Shown: positions 7,961-14,575 of the stretch, one piece after another | Layout of the letters: each line of letters begins with the position of its first letter | How positions within the stretch are numbered: the first letter of the stretch is position 1 | Source: Candidatus Omnitrophota bacterium | GTDB lineage: Bacteria > Omnitrophota > Koll11 > Duberdicusellales > 4484-171 | Assembly (NCBI GenBank): GCA_030692055.1 | Contig: JAUYCY010000026.1 | Coordinates: 1-15,110, forward strand | Direction of reading: 5' to 3' | Length of the DNA stretch: 15,110 bases | Position numbers and translations under genes: made by a program | Notes under the pieces: model-generated | The model's database searches: none | Told to the model about the DNA's origin: nothing | What the model saw: only the letters and a program-made list of their open reading frames with translations

Positions 7961-8653
7961 ATGACAATAGGAATTCTACAGCCGGGTTATTTGCCGTGGC
8001 TTGGTTTTTTTGAACAACTACAGAAAAGCGATATATTTGTTCTATACGATGATGTGCAGTATGATAAAGGTAGTTGGAGGAACAGGAATAGAATTAAAAC
8101 AGCAAAAGGTATTCAGTGGCTGACAATTCCTGTTAGTGTAAAATTCTTAGAGAAGCCATTGATACATGAAGTAAAAATAGACGATAGCTCTCATTGGAGG
8201 AAAAAGCATCTTTTAGCTTTACGTTTTAATTATTCAAAAGCGCAATTCTTTAACGAGTGTATGGGGATTTTTGAAGATGCTTATAAGAAGGAATGGGATT
8301 ATTTAGTTGATATTGATAAACATTTTATTATTAAAATTGCCGAATATTTATGCATAGATACTACAAAGATAAGAAGATCGTCTCAGCTAAAATTAAAAGG
8401 CGATAAGATAGAAAGGCTAATTTCTTTATGCAAGTTGTTTGGGGCTGATACATTTTATGAAGGGTATGCAGGTAAAAATTATATTGATGAAAAAATATTT
8501 GCAAAAGAAGGGATAAAAGTAATTTATCAAGAATATCAGCATCCTGTGTATCGGCAGCTTTATGGAGAATTCGTCCCATACTTGTCGGTGGTAGACTTGT
8601 TATTTAATTGCGGACCAAAAAGCTTAGAAATTATCATGAACACGTTTTTATAA
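7961..8653 (+). CDS. WbqC-family protein
   Basis: The 230-residue protein begins TIGILQPGYLPWLGFFEQL and continues with DIFVLYDDVQYDKGSWRNRN and IKTAKGIQWLTIPV. These are the hallmark N-terminal motifs of the WbqC family. The C-terminus (QHPVYRQLYGEFVPYLSVVD, then LLFNCGP) also fits the full-length family. WbqC proteins occur in O-antigen and other surface-polysaccharide clusters. The reaction is not established; a role in acylating an amino sugar has been suspected because the founding member lies in a cluster for an N-acylated 4-amino-4,6-dideoxyhexose. Here the neighbouring aminotransferase, formyltransferase and 4,6-dehydratase give the same sort of context. No signal peptide or membrane helix is visible, so it is cytoplasmic. 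ATG 7961 lies 5 bases after the preceding stop, with only a poor ribosome binding site. Confidence 0.92.
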   Translation: MTIGILQPGYLPWLGFFEQLQKSDIFVLYDDVQYDKGSWRNRNRIKTAKGIQWLTIPVSVKFLEKPLIHEVKIDDSSHWRKKHLLALRFNYSKAQFFNECMGIFEDAYKKEWDYLVDIDKHFIIKIAEYLCIDTTKIRRSSQLKLKGDKIERLISLCKLFGADTFYEGYAGKNYIDEKIFAKEGIKVIYQEYQHPVYRQLYGEFVPYLSVVDLLFNCGPKSLEIIMNTFL

Positions 8654-8660
8654 AACCTTA

Positions 8661-8667
8661 AAGGAGG
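8661..8667 (+). promoter_or_regulatory. Strong Shine-Dalgarno for the 4,6-dehydratase
   Basis: AAGGAGG lies 5 bases upstream of ATG 8673. It is far stronger than the sites before most other genes of the run, so this enzyme is probably translated at a high rate and independently of upstream ribosomes. Confidence 0.8.
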
Positions 8668-8672
8668 AATAA

Positions 8673-9713
8673 ATGAAAAGAAAAAATATTCTTATTACAG
8701 GTGGAGCCGGGTTTATCGGCAGTAATTTTACGCGCTATCTTTATGAAAAATACCCGAATTACAGGCTAATTATTTTAGATGCGCTTACTTATGCAGGAAA
8801 TACTGAAAATCTTCCGATAGAAGTGAAGTCTTTACATAATGACCGTTTTTCTTTTTGGCACGGAAATGTAAGAAATGGCGAGCTTATTGATACGCTCATT
8901 TCTCAAAGCGATATAGTGGTGCATTTTGCTGCAGAAACCCACGTTACGCGGTCGGTATTCGATAATTTTCTATTTTTCGAGACAGACGTTTTAGGCACGC
9001 AAACAGTAGCCAATGCAATCGCAAAATACAAAGATAAAATAGAACTTTTCATCCATATTTCTACATCGGAAGTTTATGGCACAGCCCAGAAAGAGAAGAT
9101 GGACGAGAATCATCCGTTATTACCGTGCAGTCCGTATGCTTCGGCAAAAGCAGGCGCAGATAGATTAGTGTATTCATATTGGGCGACCTATGACATACCT
9201 GCTGTGATAGTGCGCCCTTTTAATACCTATGGCCCCTGCCAACATCTTGAAAAAGCCATACCCAGATTTGTTACTGGCTGCATATTAAATGAAGATTTAA
9301 GAGTGCATGGTGATGGTAGTGCTGCAAGAGACTATGTTTTTGTAGAAGATGTGTGTAGGGCTCTCGATACCATAATGCATGCGGATATTAAAAAGATAAA
9401 AGGCGAAGTATTTAATGTTGCATCCGGAATGCACCGTTCAATCCTTTCGATAGCAAAGGATATTGTGCGTTTGATGGGTAAAGATGATTCGCTTATAAAA
9501 TTTGTCGGCGAGCGTCCAGGGCAGGTGTTCAGGCATACGGGCGATATCGAAAAAATTAAAAAAGAGCTCGGCTGGAAACCGAAGGTTTCATGGGAAGAAG
9601 GCCTCAAAAGGACAATTCAATGGTATAAAGGCAACAGGCCTTGGTGGGAAAAACAATTATGGATGCGAGAAATTCCGATTATTACCAAAAACGGAAAACG
9701 AGAACTGCATTGA
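8673..9713 (+). CDS. NDP-sugar 4,6-dehydratase-like SDR (RmlB/GMD superfamily)
   Basis: The 346-residue extended SDR has the NAD-binding TGGAGFIGSN (9-18), LDALTYAGN (35-43) as in dTDP-glucose 4,6-dehydratases, HFAAETHVTRS (84-94), the catalytic tyrosine and lysine in SPYASAK (Y155, K159), and RPFNTYGP (181-188). The middle catalytic motif reads TSE (131-133) rather than the RmlB-type TDE. TSE is the form found in GDP-mannose 4,6-dehydratases and several other NDP-sugar enzymes, so the substrate cannot be fixed. The C-terminus is long and rich in Trp (NRPWWEKQLWMRE). The likely product is a 4-keto-6-deoxy NDP-sugar for the DegT enzyme upstream. If substrate specificity differs, it could instead be an epimerase or decarboxylase of the same superfamily. 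A strong ribosome binding site and a 19-base gap precede it. Confidence 0.9.
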   Translation: MKRKNILITGGAGFIGSNFTRYLYEKYPNYRLIILDALTYAGNTENLPIEVKSLHNDRFSFWHGNVRNGELIDTLISQSDIVVHFAAETHVTRSVFDNFLFFETDVLGTQTVANAIAKYKDKIELFIHISTSEVYGTAQKEKMDENHPLLPCSPYASAKAGADRLVYSYWATYDIPAVIVRPFNTYGPCQHLEKAIPRFVTGCILNEDLRVHGDGSAARDYVFVEDVCRALDTIMHADIKKIKGEVFNVASGMHRSILSIAKDIVRLMGKDDSLIKFVGERPGQVFRHTGDIEKIKKELGWKPKVSWEEGLKRTIQWYKGNRPWWEKQLWMREIPIITKNGKRELH

Positions 9714-9805
9714 ATGATATTCATTACGATAAAGATTTAGTGCAGAAATTTGATTCTTATATAAACAGAAAAACAGGCGTAGATAGCGAAGAATTTATAA
9801 CCTGA
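9710..9805 (+). CDS. Possible 31-residue ORF or gene relic between dehydratase and glycosyltransferase
   Basis: A TTG at 9710 overlaps the dehydratase stop (TTGA) and opens a frame of 31 codons ending at TGA 9803-9805. The peptide includes NDIHYDKDLVQKFDSYINRK and TGVDSEEFI. Its charge and hydrophobic spacing look protein-like (amphipathic helix), more so than expected for random AT-rich DNA. I do not recognise it. It may be a small protein, the start of a lost gene, or chance. No Shine-Dalgarno is obvious, though translational coupling would not need one. It occupies nearly all of the 108-base gap before the glycosyltransferase. Confidence 0.25.
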   Translation: MNDIHYDKDLVQKFDSYINRKTGVDSEEFIT

Positions 9806-9821
9806 AAATAATATTCAAAAA

Positions 9822-10682
9822 ATGGCCAGTGATACTCATCTAGAAATGAAGGAAATTCCTAAATTCGATAGCAGTGTGTCATTGCTCTGCTGGGCATACA
9901 ATGAAGAGGATTCTATTTTTGAATATCTTGAAAAGGTCACGCGTCTTATGGATGCAGCCGTAAATGACTATGAGATTGTATTGATAGATGATGGTTCTAC
10001 AGATAAAACCTACGAAATAGCCAAAAATTTTCAAAAGATTAATCCGAAGCTTAAAATATTTCAGAATGAACGTAATCTAAATGTTGGCGTTTCAAGCCGG
10101 AGAGCCATTCAGAAAGCATCTAAAGATTATTTGTTTTGGCAGACGATAGATTGGAGCTATGACATCTCAGAAGTTAAAACATATCTGCGTTACTTAAAAA
10201 GCTATGACATCGTCCAAGGTGTAAGAAGAAAACCTGTCGCTGTAAAAATAAGATTATTAAAGCCTATTGTAGCCATGCTCAAGTTATTGGGCATGAAGCA
10301 TCTAACCCGTCGCTCCGATACGGTGCAAAAAGCCATAATTTCGGTAATCAATTATGCTTTACTGCGTATTCTTTTTAGGGTGCCGCTTTCAGATTTTCAG
10401 AATGTAACTTTCTATCCTACGAAATTGATTCAGTCAATAAAATTAGAAGCTAAAAGTGCCTTTGCCAATCCGGAAGGATTGTTTAAATGTTACTGGATGG
10501 GCAAGTCTATCAAAGAAGTGCCAATAAATTTTATTGCCAGGGATAAAGGCACTGCAAAAGGAACGAATTTAAAATCTATAACAAATGCTGTTTACGATAT
10601 CTTTTTATTATGGTTTAAGTGGATAGTGTTAAAGAAAAGAGGAAAAGTTAAAAAAGGTAAAATCTATAGGCTAGCTAATTAG
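9822..10682 (+). CDS. Family 2 glycosyltransferase
   Basis: The 286-residue protein has a GT-A fold start: VSLLCWAYNEED (19-30), then EIVLIDDGSTDKT (51-63) for nucleotide binding, and FQNERNLNVGVSSRRAI (80-96). The usual DxD metal site falls in FWQTIDWSYD (105-114), where only D110 and D114 are present, so the metal motif is atypical. SDFQNVTFYPTKL (190-202) and NPEGLFKCYWMGKSIKEVPI correspond to the acceptor/base region of DPM1-like family 2 enzymes. There is no clear transmembrane tail; the last helix (about 257-270) could be membrane-associated. It would transfer a sugar to a lipid-linked acceptor on the cytoplasmic face. ATG 9822 has no Shine-Dalgarno; ATG 9846 (residue 9) is an alternative. 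An in-frame TAA at 9798-9800 limits any extension. Confidence 0.92.
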   Translation: MASDTHLEMKEIPKFDSSVSLLCWAYNEEDSIFEYLEKVTRLMDAAVNDYEIVLIDDGSTDKTYEIAKNFQKINPKLKIFQNERNLNVGVSSRRAIQKASKDYLFWQTIDWSYDISEVKTYLRYLKSYDIVQGVRRKPVAVKIRLLKPIVAMLKLLGMKHLTRRSDTVQKAIISVINYALLRILFRVPLSDFQNVTFYPTKLIQSIKLEAKSAFANPEGLFKCYWMGKSIKEVPINFIARDKGTAKGTNLKSITNAVYDIFLLWFKWIVLKKRGKVKKGKIYRLAN

Positions 10683-10688
10683 CGCTAA
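10679..10688. repeat. Short palindrome at the glycosyltransferase stop
   Basis: TTAGCGCTAA is a perfect 10-bp palindrome overlapping the stop codon (TAG at 10680-10682). It lacks a loop and a T-tract, so it is not a terminator. It may be an operator-like site or chance. Confidence 0.3.
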
Positions 10689-10729
10689 CTCTATTGCCGG
10701 TAATATAAAAAATTAATTCAAAGAAAGAT

Positions 10730-11455
10730 ATGGATCTCAAAGAAAAAGAAATTTTAGGACACTACGCTGATTCTCATTGGTATTACGTTTCTAAGGAGTT
10801 GGCGCTTCGTAAATTTATCAAAACTATAAAATTTGATAATATACTCGATGTTGGCGCCGGCTCCGGAATTTTTTCTAGAAGACTATTAATGAATTCATCC
10901 GCAAAAGAAGCTACCTGCGTAGATACGGCCTATATAACAGAAAGAGAAGAAGAATACTTTGGGAAAAAAATAAATTTTAAGAAAAACATATCCTATTCGG
11001 ATTCAAATTTGGCATTATTTATGGATGTTATAGAGCACGTTGAGGATGATGTTGCGTTTGTTAAGGAATATGTAAATAAAATCAACACCGGAACCTATTT
11101 TGTAGTCACGGTTCCCGCATTTCAGTTTTTATTCTCAGGCCACGACACATTTTTGGGTCATTATCGAAGGTATACCTTGTCATCTATAGAATCTTGCCTT
11201 AATTCCGCCGGGTTAACAGTTATAAAAAGTAATTATTTTTTCTTTTTTATTACACCGTTTGCAATTCCAATTAGAATACTTGAGAAGATAAAAATGAAAT
11301 TTTTTTCAAATGATTTTGTCGCAAAAAGTAGCTTGAAATCATGCGAAGGGTTTTTTAACAATATTCTAATCAAGCTTAATAAATTGGAATCGCCGTTTTT
11401 TTTAATTAACAAATTTGCAGGCTTGAGTATATTTTGCCTTGCTGTAAAAGAATGA
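10730..11455 (+). CDS. Class I SAM-dependent methyltransferase
   Basis: The 241-residue protein has the SAM-binding glycine loop NILDVGAGSGIFSRRL (37-52), acidic post-strand-2 CVDT (63-66), and the UbiG/Methyltransf-type signature LALFMDVIEHVEDD (94-107). FVVTVPAFQFLFSGHDTFLG followed by HYRRYT (144-149) is a pattern I associate with methyltransferases found in surface polysaccharide and glycolipid loci. Two hydrophobic stretches late in the protein (about 165-185 and 222-238) suggest membrane association. The methyl acceptor, either a sugar hydroxyl or a lipid-linked intermediate, cannot be named. The gene is 47 bases after the glycosyltransferase and is the last of the long run. Its 3' end overlaps the promoter proposed for the next gene. 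Confidence 0.9.
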   Translation: MDLKEKEILGHYADSHWYYVSKELALRKFIKTIKFDNILDVGAGSGIFSRRLLMNSSAKEATCVDTAYITEREEEYFGKKINFKKNISYSDSNLALFMDVIEHVEDDVAFVKEYVNKINTGTYFVVTVPAFQFLFSGHDTFLGHYRRYTLSSIESCLNSAGLTVIKSNYFFFFITPFAIPIRILEKIKMKFFSNDFVAKSSLKSCEGFFNNILIKLNKLESPFFLINKFAGLSIFCLAVKE

Positions 11456-11480
11456 CAAAAATCAACTTTTGCTGTATACT
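11452..11480 (+). promoter_or_regulatory. Sigma-70-type promoter for the LamG gene
   Basis: The -35 box ATGACA (11452-11457, 5 of 6 to TTGACA) and the -10 box TATACT (11475-11480, 5 of 6 to TATAAT) are spaced by exactly 17 bases. The -35 overlaps the methyltransferase stop. Transcription would start near 11487 and give a leader of about 60 bases. This is seen in sequence only; activity is inferred. Confidence 0.6.
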
Positions 11481-11536
11481 ATGCGATTAAAGACTTAAGC
11501 TATAGAGAAACTTTTTCGGATATATAAAAATAAAAA

Positions 11537-11544
11537 AAGGAGGT
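11537..11544 (+). promoter_or_regulatory. Full-consensus ribosome binding site for the LamG gene
   Basis: AAGGAGGT ends 4 bases before ATG 11549. It is the strongest site in the window, which suggests the product is made in quantity, and it fixes this ATG as the start. Confidence 0.8.
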
Positions 11545-11548
11545 TGCC

Positions 11549-12349
11549 ATGGAGGGAAGACGTTGTCAAAGTCTAAAGAGAAAGGCAGTGGTTAAAATTG
11601 CACCTTGGTTTGTGTCTATTTGTGTTTTAACAATTGTTATAGGGGCAAGCGTTTGGATTATTGCGAAAAAAGCCAGCCAAGATAAAGCAAAATTAATCAA
11701 GGCTACATGGAAGATGAAGGATAAGAAGAGAAGTGAGATAATGAGCCCAACAGCTATTGATCAGGGAATTACTTTCTATGGAAATGCGCACTTTGATATG
11801 ACGCAGCGTAAGGTTGGCGAAAGCTCGTTGTTGTTAGGCGGTTCAGGGGATTATATTACGGTTCCAAATAGTGACGATTGGTATTGGGATGGTCATTTTA
11901 CTGTCGAGTGTTGGATAAAACTAAAAAAATCCGGCGACAAAGTTTATAATACTATTTTTGACCAATATAACGACGGTTCAAATTATCACCAGTTTAGGGA
12001 AATAAACGGTGAACTGTATTATAACAAAGTAGGGGGTAAACCCATTACTGTAATTACATCTGAAACAGGTATAACTACGAATACTTGGTATCACGTAGCC
12101 TTGGTTAGAAGCGGAGTCAGCTGGTATATCTTTGTTAACGGGGTTAAAAAAGCAGCAGGTATAGATAATACGCCGTTAGTAAAGTACACATCTGCTTTTA
12201 ATATCGGTGGGAATGCTGTTATAGGGCAATATTTTAATGGTTGGATAGATGAGTTTAAGGTATTTAAGGGGACTGCCGTTTGGACTGAAGAGTTTACCCC
12301 GGCTGGGCAGGGTTTTTTGAGTTTTTTTAAAACAACCAGTGATGAATAA
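11549..12349 (+). CDS. Membrane-anchored LamG/concanavalin A-like lectin protein
   Basis: The product is 266 residues. After a short basic N-terminus (RRCQSLKRK) there is one transmembrane segment (about 17-39, APWFVSICVLTIVIGASVWI), giving an inside-positive anchor with the rest outside. Residues about 72-250 form a LamG-like jelly roll. The pattern includes VGESSLLLGGSGDYITVPN, FTVECWIKLK (117-126), TNTWYHVALVRSG (177-189), WYIFVNGVKK (192-201), NGWIDEFKVFKGTAVWTEEF and a closing FTPAG. Such domains typically bind carbohydrate or other surface ligands. There is no enzymatic motif. Unlike the genes before it, it has its own promoter and a strong ribosome binding site, so it is probably expressed separately, possibly as a surface lectin or glycan-binding accessory. 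The ligand is unknown. Confidence 0.88.
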   Translation: MEGRRCQSLKRKAVVKIAPWFVSICVLTIVIGASVWIIAKKASQDKAKLIKATWKMKDKKRSEIMSPTAIDQGITFYGNAHFDMTQRKVGESSLLLGGSGDYITVPNSDDWYWDGHFTVECWIKLKKSGDKVYNTIFDQYNDGSNYHQFREINGELYYNKVGGKPITVITSETGITTNTWYHVALVRSGVSWYIFVNGVKKAAGIDNTPLVKYTSAFNIGGNAVIGQYFNGWIDEFKVFKGTAVWTEEFTPAGQGFLSFFKTTSDE

Positions 12350-12569
12350 AATATTAAAATGCAGCCCGTACTTTTGTAATTTATACAACAAACAACAGAA
12401 GAGTGCCGACAAAAATAAATTTTAGGGAAAATACGTTTCACCAGAAGATAGACTTATTATTATTTGCGGACGTTATGGCTACATATAAGAGATGACTTTT
12501 TGCTAGGGATTCATTGTTTTTAAAGTAACAAACCCTCAAGCTTAACGGCGTTCATTTTGTTATAGAAGA
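12350..12569. other. Non-coding gap after the LamG gene
   Basis: About 220 bases hold no convincing gene. The longest + strand frame is a GTG-initiated 30-codon ORF (12403-12495) without a ribosome binding site. I saw no stable hairpin followed by a T-run, so where the LamG transcript ends is unclear. The promoter for the next operon lies at its right end. Confidence 0.5.
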
Positions 12570-12599
12570 TTGATAAAAATTATAATTTTTTTGTATAAT
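12570..12599 (+). promoter_or_regulatory. Sigma-70-type promoter for the third radical SAM gene
   Basis: The -35 box TTGATA (12570-12575) and the perfect -10 box TATAAT (12594-12599) are separated by 18 bases of very AT-rich DNA. Transcription would begin near 12606, leaving a leader of only about 16 bases before ATG 12622. A second TATAAT at 12581-12586 is without a matching -35. This marks the start of a new operon. Confidence 0.65.
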
Positions 12600-12621
12600 A
12601 TTATATAGCGGGTTAATAAAG

Positions 12622-13773
12622 ATGAAAAAAATCAATTGGGATAACTTTAGCAGTGATGAGGAGATTCTTAATTATTTACGCAGTCTTCCACGGTATAAGA
12701 ATACTATAATTAAATCTGCATTCAGCAGGGCAAAGTTTTTCATAAAGCTTGTCTATTGTAGGCTGTTCAATATAGATAAACCGTTATTTATTGTTCTGGT
12801 TACAAATAACGGGTGTAATCTTAAGTGTAGGTATTGTTATGGCGATTACGGCAATAGGACCACAGAGAAAGATTATTCTACCAAAGAATTATTGAAGATA
12901 ATTGATGAATTAGAGAGTCTAGGCACACAGCTAATCACTATGCACGGAGGAGAATCGTTATTACGTAAAGATATAGGCGAAATAATAAATTATGCTAAAC
13001 TTAAAGGTTTCTATGTAAGTTTTAATACTAATGGTTATCTTGTTCCTGCAAGAATAAATGATTTAAAATGCGTAGATACTATAGTTATAAGTTTAGACGG
13101 TCTTGAGGAAAGTAATGACAAAAATAGAGGGCAAGGATGCTTTAAGAAAGTGATGAAAGCAATAGATTGCGTTACACAGAACAATATCCCTCTTGTAATT
13201 TCCGCAACGCTTACGAAGGATAGCATGCACGATATGGAGGCTTTGGCGCAATTAGGTAAAGATAAAAATTTTACTGTGCAATATAGTATTCTTTACAATT
13301 TCGGAGTTCTTAAGGACAAATGCAGCGGTGTTGTTATGTCAGATCAAGAAATTAGGGATATAGTTCGAAAGATTTGGGATTTGAAAAAAAGCGGGTTTCC
13401 GATTTATTATTCTTATAATGTGTTAAGGTTAGCAATTGATTGGCCTATTTCGTATAATAAGAGATATTTTACCCAAGAAGATGATAGTATTCCCCCGAAT
13501 GCTAAATTAGAACCTTGTTATCATGGTAAATTAAAATATCAAATAGACGCTGACGGTAGAGTTGTTACCTGTTGGGCCCACGATGCTATGAATGCTCCTA
13601 ATATAAGGGAACTTGGCGTTGGGGGAGCTATTAAAAAATGCCACGATGATAATAAATGTAAATACTGCACTTTTTTAGCTAATAATGAACACAATGCCAT
13701 TATGCATTTAAGCCCCAGAAATATATGGAATATATTATGTATACATATTTCAGATGTTTTGAAAATAAAATAA
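12622..13773 (+). CDS. Radical SAM/SPASM-type protein (third copy)
   Basis: The 383-residue protein has an N-terminal extension of about 55 residues before the 4Fe-4S motif CNLKCRYC (C65, C69, C72), then MHGGES (107-112) as the SAM-binding GGEP-like motif, SFNTNGYL (133-140) and VISLDGLEESNDKNRG (155-170), typical of MoaA/PqqE-like enzymes. The C-terminal region has cysteines at C299, C317, C340, C346 and C349, consistent with an auxiliary iron-sulphur cluster. A late motif NEHNAIMHLSPRNIWNIL follows. I cannot name the substrate. It is not obviously a paralog of the two shorter SPASM enzymes upstream. It begins after its own promoter and is followed, after 10 bases, by an SDR gene and then a B12-type radical SAM gene, so it is likely the first gene of an operon for an unknown modification. 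Confidence 0.92.
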   Translation: MKKINWDNFSSDEEILNYLRSLPRYKNTIIKSAFSRAKFFIKLVYCRLFNIDKPLFIVLVTNNGCNLKCRYCYGDYGNRTTEKDYSTKELLKIIDELESLGTQLITMHGGESLLRKDIGEIINYAKLKGFYVSFNTNGYLVPARINDLKCVDTIVISLDGLEESNDKNRGQGCFKKVMKAIDCVTQNNIPLVISATLTKDSMHDMEALAQLGKDKNFTVQYSILYNFGVLKDKCSGVVMSDQEIRDIVRKIWDLKKSGFPIYYSYNVLRLAIDWPISYNKRYFTQEDDSIPPNAKLEPCYHGKLKYQIDADGRVVTCWAHDAMNAPNIRELGVGGAIKKCHDDNKCKYCTFLANNEHNAIMHLSPRNIWNILCIHISDVLKIK

Positions 13774-13783
13774 TTAGTTTTTA

Positions 13784-14575
13784 ATGATTAAAGCTAAGAC
13801 TATAAAGCAGTGCGTTGTAATTGGGTCGTCAACCGGCTTAGGTGCATCTTTAGTCGAAGAGTGTCTTAACGAAACTTCATATTATATCATAGGCGTAGCT
13901 AGAACTAGTTTTGAAAAGATCGATAATTATCAGAAGTGGCAAACATCAAAAAGATATAGCCATATCGAGCTAGATATTACTTCCCAAGATTGTATAAATC
14001 GGTTAAAAACGCTTTGTTCTAGTTTTCAAAATGAACCTATTTGTGTTATTCTCAACGCTGCTATTGTTCAGGCTGATATCGAAGAAAATGGTTCTATTGA
14101 TTATGACCTCATAGCGCGAATAAACCATGTAGGTATAGATGGTTTTAGCAATATTTTAGCTTCCTTTGGTGATTACCTTGCTAAACATGGCGGAGTTTTT
14201 ATTGGCGTCTCATCTTTTAGCGCTTTTGTACCTCCTTTTTTAGAGCCAAGAATAGCTTATCCGGCTTCAAAAGCCTATCTAGATATGGCACTTAGATCTC
14301 TAAGGATGCTATGGGATAAAAAAGTTAGCGTAGTTACAGTTCATCTAGGGCATTTAGGTAACCCTAGAGAAAAGATTGTTAAAGGTCAAGCGACAAATTA
14401 TGCCAAGGCAGCAAAAATAATAGTTAGCTCGCTTTTTTCAAAGAAAATTCCTCAAGAGATAAACTACCCGATATTGTATTGCGTAGTTTATAAATATATT
14501 TTTAAATTTATTCCCGACAGCCTATACTTTAAGTTATCACAATTGTTTTGTTATTTTGTGAGAAATAAAAAATGA
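13784..14575 (+). CDS. Short-chain dehydrogenase/reductase
   Basis: The product is 263 residues, a normal classical SDR length. VVIGSSTGLGASLVEE (12-27) is the dinucleotide-binding TGxxxGxG-type loop, LDIT follows near 63-66, and NAA (in ILNAAIVQ) replaces the common NNAG. The catalytic serine is in VSSFSAF, and YPASK is the catalytic Tyr/Lys motif. Residues about 225-260 are hydrophobic and aromatic (PILYCVVYKYIFKFIP), suggesting membrane contact or a lipophilic substrate. It would oxidise or reduce an alcohol or ketone with NAD(P)(H). It follows the radical SAM gene by 10 bases and its stop overlaps the next ATG (ATGA), so co-translation is likely. No Shine-Dalgarno is clear before ATG 13784. 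Confidence 0.9.
   Translation: MIKAKTIKQCVVIGSSTGLGASLVEECLNETSYYIIGVARTSFEKIDNYQKWQTSKRYSHIELDITSQDCINRLKTLCSSFQNEPICVILNAAIVQADIEENGSIDYDLIARINHVGIDGFSNILASFGDYLAKHGGVFIGVSSFSAFVPPFLEPRIAYPASKAYLDMALRSLRMLWDKKVSVVTVHLGHLGNPREKIVKGQATNYAKAAKIIVSSLFSKKIPQEINYPILYCVVYKYIFKFIPDSLYFKLSQLFCYFVRNKK

Noticed and set aside
9502..9717. 71-residue + strand frame in the end of the dehydratase gene
   Set aside because: It overlaps a clear SDR gene in another frame, has no domain and no own ribosome binding site.
12091..12441. 116-residue - strand frame opposite the LamG gene
   Set aside because: It is a shadow of the LamG coding sequence. No promoter or ribosome binding site faces that way, and the peptide resembles no family I know.
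12403..12495. GTG-initiated 30-residue ORF upstream of the third radical SAM gene, considered as a RiPP precursor
   Set aside because: It lacks a ribosome binding site and a leader/core pattern, and it lies before the promoter at 12570-12599, so it would not be in the same transcript.
12505..12538. Possible hairpin AGGG...CCCT as a terminator after the LamG gene
   Set aside because: Only four end bases pair well and the interior is mismatched; no T-run follows.
12622..13773. Hopanoid HpnH identity for the third radical SAM protein
   Set aside because: The cysteine pattern at the C-terminus is SPASM/twitch-like and the characteristic HpnH C-terminal region is not visible.
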